From positions 9,356 through 73,355 of the forward strand of contig JXTB01000805.1 in the NCBI GenBank assembly GCA_002914805.1: DNA of 64,000 nucleotides. Reading direction: 5' to 3'. This document shows, in pieces, positions 57,260-64,000 of this stretch (position 1 is the first letter of the stretch; every line of letters starts with the position of its first letter). The translations under genes were made by a program, and so were the position numbers. The notes under the pieces were generated by a model that saw only the letters and a program-made list of their open reading frames with translations, had not been told where the DNA came from and did no database searches. The stretch is from Parasponia andersonii (taxonomy: Eukaryota; Streptophyta; Magnoliopsida; Rosales; Cannabaceae).

Positions 57260-59702
57260 TGTGAGGGCAATTTAAATTTTTTATTCACAATGGCATATTT
57301 GTAATTATGAAAATTTTAAATTTTATAATCAAAAGATCTAGAATTTTAAATTGAGGGCTACAGTTCCCTTTATTTGCTATTTAATCCTTTGAAAATTCCA
57401 TCCTTTTCAAATGAGAGGCTCGAATAAGAGGAAAAATGCCCAGATATTTTTAGTCACGCTATTGTCTCATGCTACTGCTTCTAGGCCCATATCCACCTCA
57501 TGTCGAAGAGGACTCGCCGACGATCGAAACCCTACTAGTTTCACTAGAATCGGAGCTTCGATGACCGAGATCCGACCATTCAAAAATCGCACCAAAAACA
57601 CGGTTCTTTGGCAAAATTTCTGGTGTCCGACCTCCGTTTTCGACACCTCCGATAAGTAGAGTCTCGTCTCATCATCGCTGACCACCTCCAAGTGGTTGTA
57701 CATCCAAATTCATCTCTAGTAAGGTTTTACCACTTTTACCTTTTTACCAATTATGTAAAAAGTGATATTTATGTAATTATTTAGGTTAAATAATTTATTT
57801 ATCCAAGGTAAATATATGTGATAAATAAGGATTAAAAATAATGTATAATTACAGTTAGTAAAAGTAGAAACGGTATCCGGTAGTACAGTAACTTTTAAAT
57901 AAAAAAGGTGGTATTTTTATAAATATTTTCAAATAGTGGTACTTTTGTAAACTTATAAGAATTGGGCTGGAAGTTTGTTAAATCTTGAAATGGGCCTTGA
58001 GCTGTGAAAAGGAAAGTGTCTTAGAAATTGGTATATTATAAATAGCCAAATATTTGTATTTTTCTAAAATTCCTTAGAAAAATGGTATTTATGTAATTTT
58101 TGGATTTTTCAGCTTAGTTAATGTCGGGACCTCGAAACTGAGTTTTGACTTCAAATTTGGACTTAGTGAGATCAAGAGATGAATTATGATATAAAATATG
58201 ATTATGTTTCAAAGTGGCACAAAAATCGAAATTTTGTGACTCGTAAATTGCACTGTTTTGCGTGCCACAGACTTGTCCCGCACTGATACCTGTTTTTGAC
58301 AATGTGTATATCTAACCTAGCATTTTCGGGTGCTCTGAATTCAGTGGTAATCTCCGTTTCTCCATTTGAGACTCTAATGGAAATGTCACTTTTTTAAGTG
58401 GACTTACCAGGATCTAGAAACTGTCATTCGAACATCCAACTGACCAACAAAAGTTTCTTCAGGTGTCGTTCGCTTGATATTGTTACCATATCAAGATAGG
58501 GGTTCAATTACCTGATTTCATATTAGTTTTGATTTATAATTGCATTAAAACTTATTTATGAAAAATCGTGATTTCATAATACTTTGAAAAATTATTAAAG
58601 ATTATTGAATTATATTGCAATTGGACTATGTAGATTATTTTACATATTTTTATATTGTGATTATGGGGTAAGATAGCGGTGTGCTGCCCATATTATAGTA
58701 AATCCCAAGATAATGCCAAGATGGATTTTAAAGCATGATTTTATTCTTGGATGTATAGTTATTATGAATTGTTATATATTATATATACCATAGGATCACA
58801 CACTTGAGTTCCATTTTTGCGTCATAGTAGTTTAGAACACTGATAAATTAGTGCAGTGCTTGGTTAAATACCTAGGCCCTTAAGCAGGTTTTTAGCTAAT
58901 AAACCTATGGGTAGTATTAGAATGCTGGGTACCTCTGGTAAGGGGTATTACAGGGTTATGATGGGAGGATGAGAGATCAATCAGTTACTTGGTTGATTTA
59001 TGATATGTACAATTATATAGATTTGGTTTTGAATATGTGATTATTGTGGATACCAATGGTTTATAAATGAATTTTGAAAAAAAAATTGTGGATATTAACT
59101 ATACAAGTTTGGTAAAAAAAATTGAATCCATTCAAAGAGATAACCAAATTACTACTAAGCATGTGAATGCTCATCCCTTAATTTTCTTACTTTCAGGTAT
59201 TTGATTATTTGGGTAGTTATCTTGATGGATAGACAAGCTGTGCAACTTGTGTATGCTGTTCTGCTCTAAGCCCTGATGGGTGTCTAGACTCTGTTAACTT
59301 TCTTTCTTATTTAATTATTTAGCCAAGATTTGTAATCTTACTAAGTGTATGTATAAGGATGATTTTGATATTAAACTAAGAACTTGAATTTGCAAGTGAT
59401 TTTATGTAATCTATTTTGGATATTGAACTGAAGATTTCAGTTGAATACATTTTACTAAAGTTTATGATATCTCAACAAGTTTTCAAATGAGATAGCTAGA
59501 AATTTTCTTAAACTTTGATAGGTATTTTTCTTAAATAATCAAAACTAATAAGATTTTTAATGGTTATGAAATTTATAAAGATTTGAGAACCAAAACGAGA
59601 TTATCTAATACTTGATTTTTTATAAATTTTGTAAAATTAATATTTTATTATATTTTTACATAAAATTATCAAAAATCACAACTTAAGATTTTCGGTCGTG
59701 AT
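57260..59702 (+). mobile_element. Probable solo LTR of a Gypsy (Tekay-like) element
   Basis: The block begins TGTGAGGGC and ends near TTTTCGGTCGTGATA. It contains a GC-richer stretch at 57470-57700 (CTCGCCGACGATCG, TCCGACCTCCG), 'aatgtcgggacctcgaaact' near 58121, 'aagcaggtttttagct' near 58885, and 'cttactttcaggtatttgattat' near 59188, followed by AATCTTACTAAG. This order matches the texture of plant Tekay LTRs. No gag or pol sequence adjoins it. I found no clear 5-bp duplication at the ends, so the limits are approximate and the frames inside (57411-57659) are not genes. Confidence 0.42.
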
Positions 59703-60741
59703 ACAACATAAACTTATCCTATGAGAGTATTACTTACTAAGCAATTAAACAGGAATGTTATATCCTATGTGAGAGTCCCGCCCTAAAAAAAAGCTTATAT
59801 TGTGCTTATAGTTCAGAAACTAAAATTCCAAAAAAATAAAAATAAAAAATCAGAAACTAAAATTGGACAAGAACCAACCATGTAATTAATTATAAATCGA
59901 AAATGGTTTTAGTGCATTTCAAAAGAAAATGGTTTTAGTGCTTCATTAAACTCCAAATATATACATTCTCATCGATCCCTATATGTGTAAAACTGTCGAT
60001 TAAACGTGCTGTGAAATGTAACCTAAAAGGAGTGTAAAAATGTTTCTTTTTCAAATAATTTTTTTTCTTTTAAATCCACAAAAGTAAATATAAATTACAA
60101 AAAATAAGGATGAAAAAAATTAATAAATATAGGTTGATTTGCTCGACCGAAATAGGATGGCTTTTCATTATTGAATTGATCATCCTGTTCTATCAAAAAC
60201 AAGTGATTTATGACTTTTGTCTTCCATCCAAAATTCTGACTTTTGTTTCCCAAATTTTCCTATACTTATTACGAAGAAGAACCTTGAAATCTCGTCCTTT
60301 TTTTTTTTTTTTTGAAAAGACCACTTCAACCAGAAGGAGAACAAGATTTGTTAATTCATATCATCAAAGAAAAAAAGATGAAAGACAAATAAGAAGCAAG
60401 TCTAACCATAATATATCGTTAGGAAGACTTAAAAGATAAAAGTAAGTAAAAAAAGAGCAAATATATTCCCAAAATTGGAAAAATCACAGTTAAAAAAACA
60501 AAAAGCAAACAAAAGTAACAAATGAATGTCAAAAAAAAAAAAAAAGAAAAAAAAATCTCCACCGACTCTGCTGGAGGAGCTCGCGAATTTAAGCCATGGA
60601 TCACTTTCAAAGTATTGTATTCAATATAATGGAGAGAAAAACCAGCGGAACTAGCAAACAATAAGCCTTTCCGAATAGCTAATAACTCTCCGCACATTTA
60701 ACTGAGAAAATGCTTGGTAAACATTTACTCTCTGAGACTAC
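59703..60741. other. AT-rich intergenic DNA
   Basis: No supported gene. T-runs and A-runs at 60298-60314 and 60533-60555 dominate. Frames across 60110-60440 and 60419-60697 are low-complexity and unsupported. Confidence 0.5.
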
Positions 60742-61531
60742 TGTTGGTGCTGTTCTTACCAGCTGTCCACGTGTCTCTGAACTGCTGACGTTGTATCTAT
60801 CAACTATCCACGTATCCTTGCTATCCCAGAATACCTTTAGCTTCAGGCTGAGACGGAGAGGTGATGGTGGCCACCTGCAAAGACTCTCCGATACTTAAGT
60901 CAGTGATTTATCCCTGAAACTGAACAACAAGGATTTAGTTTTTCTCTGTAAACATTTTTTTTTGTATATCTCTCCCTTTAGGAAGGAAACAAGGCTTATA
61001 TATATAATTCTGGAACTGAGAGCTTTTTGGCTCTCAATTCCAGGATCGAGTACCTTTTTCCATCATGACTTACTCTAAAAATCATGGTTCGTGGTTATCG
61101 TGACCTCCCTTGCATCGTTGCGGCTTGTTTTCCACCGTCCCCTACGACTCCAGCCTGTCGGGGGTGAGATTTTGATAAGCTGTCATTCTGTCAGGACGAC
61201 TTGCCCAATGCGCGTACTTACCTAGGATCGCATTAAATGCTCTGTCTAGGTTTGGAGCGGTGAGCTCCTTCCCACAGTATTCTGGCGGAAGACCCTTGAA
61301 GCTCCCGACCCCAGCTGTCGAGGTAAGAATTGGACTAGGCCGAATCCATCCAAGGTCTGGGATGGGTTCGGCCCTGGCCTCGGACAGCTCATGGGCCTAT
61401 GCGGTACTATGTGCGACTCGCTTGACTTTTAATCGGTCACTCTGGGCACGTGTCAGACAGTGTGCCCCGCTTGTGACCTGTTCTACCACTTAATCATCTA
61501 CTTGGTGTATGATTTAGGAACGGGTCTCACA
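60742..61531 (-). repeat. Tat-family LTR in minus orientation
   Basis: This 790-bp sequence matches the LTRs at 9750 and 22778 in the same orientation, from TGTTGGTGC to GGGTCTCACA. A minus-strand TATA box is at about 60998-61006. It is flanked by ACTAC (60737-60741) and ACTAG (61532-61536), which match in four of five bases, so it could be a solo LTR. However, Tat gag-like sequence starts directly after it. Confidence 0.9.
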
Positions 61532-61620
61532 ACTAGTCCTCTTTAGGTATTTTTCCTTATTCTCCTGACCCTGGGTCGGCTCCGGTCTGCCTATGATCGT
61601 TGGAACGCCCAGGTGTGATT
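61532..61620 (-). pseudogene. Tat gag fragment joined to an LTR
   Basis: The sequence 'ctcctgaccctgggtcggct', then CCGGTCTGCCTATGATCGTTGG, is clearly related to 21098-21150 of the first Tat element, part of gag. In the intact element that sequence lies more than 1.6 kb from the 5' LTR and more than 10 kb from the 3' LTR, so its place here marks a deletion or rearrangement. Confidence 0.7.
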
Positions 61621-61639
61621 TTTCGGTATTGTCTTGACC

Positions 61640-63354
61640 AACATCCTTAGATATGCCGTCTCGCACGGAACTCCTCCTCTTCATAAGAGTCAAAGTAGTC
61701 CCGTCGTCATTGCTGTCGAAAGCAGGGGCAGTTCTGACTTTCTTCTCTACCGGGCTCCCCTCTCCCTTGGACGAATTGGGTTTGCGATCCCGCTTCTGGA
61801 GACCAGGAGAGGGGAAGACAGCCGAGACTTCAACCTCGGAGCCCCTCTGCTGAGCTCAGCAATCTCTCCACGGGAGCGGGCGGCATCGGACCCCGTTCCT
61901 ACCTTCAAGCCAGAGTTGGGAGTAGAAGAGGTTGGCGCAAAGGGCTCACCGGGCAGGCTCAAAGGCGCCCTTTTGCCATGCACAACCTTTATGGCCGGTG
62001 CCTCCCGGATCATAAGCCTGCCTGCCTCAGGAGGTGGCACTACAGGCGTTTCACCCTCGGTCACACATAGACCCTCTACATCATCGTCCGAGCCTGTTCT
62101 TGGTATGATAACTCCCGAGACCTCATCCTCCGAGGATGCCACCAAACGCCGACCAGCGGGGACCTTGGAGTAAGCCTTGTGCATAGTGGTCTTCCCCTTG
62201 ACTGGGGAGGGGCCTGCCGAAGGGCCTGCGTCTGAACCTACAAAGAGCAAGTAACATGGTTAAAACACAGCCATGACCTGATCAACGAAGCCTCAAGGTG
62301 CAAAAATGAACTCACCCTTAGCCCTCTTGGGGGCAGCAGTTTCCTCCCTATGGAACCTGACACACTCCTTGGCTATGAGCTTCACCGCCTCTTTGAGCTC
62401 GTAACTGGTCGGGGCCACCAGGTCATTGGGACCCACCAGCTGGCTTGAGGCCGTGATCTAACGAACCACCATGGCGATGCAACCCTGCTCATCCCGGCAG
62501 AACTGGTTCAGGGGAGAGGCGTCAAGCTGGCTCCAAAGGTGCTTGGTGATGACTCACGTGTCTAGCGGGAAGAGGAGATATGAGACCATCCTTAACATCA
62601 TATTCATCACCTAGGGATTCAGGACAGCTTGGATGTGTCGGCAATCCCCGGATGACCCAAAGAGTATGATTCCCTCCAGTTCCTGGAGCCGACCTGCCGA
62701 CAGCCGAGGCTCGAACTTGCTTTCCTCCGCAGAGGCTATGCTAGGCAAAATGTCATGAGTAAAAATAGATGAAATATGTACGGACCCGAAATTCACGACT
62801 CAGTACTTACTTTGCAGAAAGAACGAGAGGATTTGAAAACGCTCTCCATTCACCCAGGGAGAGCATCAAGCCCCTCCGACGGTGTATATCCTGGAATGAG
62901 AGTCCCACTGCTTATCCGACCTCGGCAAGCTCTAGAAGATGTGGCGCTCTGAGAGTGGCTGGAGATAGACAGTGGGGTAAGAGCTCTTTTTAGGGATAAA
63001 GGTAAGTTTATAGGCATAGAAAACCACTTCCAGGTTGATATGCGTGTTGAGGAGGACAAACAAGACAGAAAGCTTCATCAAGATCATGACTCCGTTAGCA
63101 TTGAGCTGCATCGGATGAATCCCCGTAAGGCTAAATAACTGGTGGACCAAGGGAGTAAGAGGAAACTGCAGCCACTCCAAACACCTCCTCCCCAGGATGA
63201 TGGAGCCTTCTAGAGCAGAGGGATACATATACCAGTCCGCCAGGCCGTCGACCCTCTCTAAAGTGACTCCGCTGGGGAAGCAGAGCTACCTCCTCAACGA
63301 CCCTAATTCGGAATCCACGACGGGGTAGAGTTTCTGACTCTGATTTAGGGCCAT
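61640..63354 (-). pseudogene. Second copy of the Tat antisense ORF (Transposase_28-type)
   Basis: The same exon pattern as at 10903-13990 is seen on the minus strand: exon 1 63354-62811, exon 2 62740-62316, exon 3 62237 to about 61640; exon 4 is missing. Exon 1 starts MALNQSQKLYPVVDSELGSL and has LTGIHPMQLNANGVMILM and IPKKSSYPTVYLQPL. One in-frame TAG interrupts it near codon 23, where the first copy has Gln. Exon 2 keeps ASAEESKFEPRLSAGRLQEL and IILFGSSGDCRHIQAVLNP. Exon 3 keeps SKVPAGRRLVASSEDE and GETPVVPPPEAGR. Donor sites after exons 1 and 2 are GT (GTAAGT, GTGAGT). The preserved splice sites in two diverged copies support the spliced gene model. Confidence 0.75.
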
Positions 63355-63700
63355 CGTGTTAGGTGCGATCGAAGAAGACGAAAGGTTCTGGAAAAAAGGG
63401 AGATGCGGAAACCCTAAGATTTGAGAAAGCTGGAATACTTGGAGATTTTGGTAAAGTAAGAATGAGTATAAATGCGGCTTTTATAAAGGGGGAGCCGAAG
63501 AGTTTTTTCCCTAAAGAAGAGCAGGGCAAGGAAGATGAAGGCATTAGAATTTCAAAAATTTGAAAAAATTGTGACACGGGATGACGTTCCCCAACGTCGG
63601 CAATTGGGGAGGAGTGACAGTGGGGGAGCCATGTGTATCCATCGAATTAGAGGACCGGAGAAACGATTTCCCCACTTGATGGATACGAATCCATCAAATA

Positions 63701-63716
63701 GGGAAATGGGGGCAGT
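63701..63716 (+). other. Polypurine tract of the right-hand Tat copy
   Basis: GGGAAATGGGGGCAGT directly precedes an LTR start TGTGGGACCCG. It is the same tract as at 10544-10560 but on the plus strand. Confidence 0.85.
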
Positions 63717-64000
63717 TGTGGGACCCGTTCCTAAATCATACACCACGTAAATGATTAAGTGGCAGAACATGTCACAAGCAGGGCATACCGTCCGACACGT
63801 GTCTAGAGTGACCGATTAAAAGCCACGCGAGTCGCACATGATACCGCATATGCCCATGGGCTGTCCGAGGCCAGGGCCGAACCCATCCCAGACCCTGGAT
63901 AGATTCTGCCCAATCCAATTCTTACCTCGACAGCTGGGGGTCAGGATCCTTAAGAGTCTTCTGCCAGAATACCGTGGATAGCAGCTCACCGCTCCAGACC
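63717..64000 (+). repeat. Tat-family LTR in plus orientation, cut by the window end
   Basis: It starts TGTGGGACCCGTTCC and matches the reverse complement of the LTR at 60742-61531 and of the two LTRs of the first element. Its orientation is opposite to the LTR at 60742. The last base of the window lies inside it, so its full length is not known. Confidence 0.9.

Noticed and set aside
57411..57703. Overlapping 78-82 codon frames
   Set aside because: They sit in the GC-richer part of the probable solo LTR, overlap on opposite strands, and match no family.
1..64000. tRNA, rRNA, riboswitch or bacterial-type defence or operon structures
   Set aside because: I looked on both strands and saw none. 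Intron-bearing genes and plant transposons show this is plant nuclear DNA.

Overview
The window is nuclear DNA from a plant, most likely a eudicot. The host sequence is AT-rich, its genes carry GT-AG introns, a SAUR gene is present, and most of the rest is plant LTR retrotransposons, SINEs and MITEs. It is mostly accessory DNA. Only three genes look intact: a 12-exon NOP2C/NSUN-type RNA cytosine-5 methyltransferase (30905-37267, +), a small acidic protein of unknown function (48536-48979, -) and a SAUR (53606-53890, -). One host pseudogene, a complete but broken ETHE1 persulfide dioxygenase with nine recognisable exons (26397-29879, -), lies head to head with NOP2C.

Layout. 1-3239 is AT-rich intergenic DNA. 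3250-8667 is a candidate Mutator-like element: 10-bp direct repeats, long degenerate inverted arms and internal duplications. 9750-23564 is a 13.8-kb Ty3/Gypsy element of Tat type on the minus strand, with a perfect AAAAT target duplication, two LTRs of about 790 bp, and decayed gag, protease, RT, RNase H, second RNase H and integrase. It also holds minisatellite-like arrays of 112 and about 75 bp, and a spliced ORF on the opposite strand with a Transposase_28-type product. A 1.14-kb near-perfect tandem duplication inside it meets at an N and may be an assembly artefact. 24813-25317 holds two tRNA-derived SINEs in opposite orientation, each with a target duplication. 37268-40199 and 46995-48480 are intergenic DNA and an old minus-strand LTR-like repeat, split by a 6.8-kb Ty1/Copia element (40200-46994, TSD AATTG) that looks like a gag-only Sirevirus. 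49000-60740 is AT-rich DNA with MITEs, the SAUR gene and a probable solo LTR. 60742-64000 is a rearranged second copy of the Tat family whose LTRs point in opposite directions.

The intact genes have no evident shared pathway. NOP2C would methylate RNA cytosines, the SAUR would act in auxin-linked growth control, and the acidic protein is unassigned. The most informative material is in the transposons: the spliced antisense ORF seen in two copies, the hypervariable repeat region between integrase and that ORF, the inverted LTR arrangement, the gag-only Sirevirus, and stop codons that look like CAG-to-TAG decay. I saw no wholly undescribed biological system.
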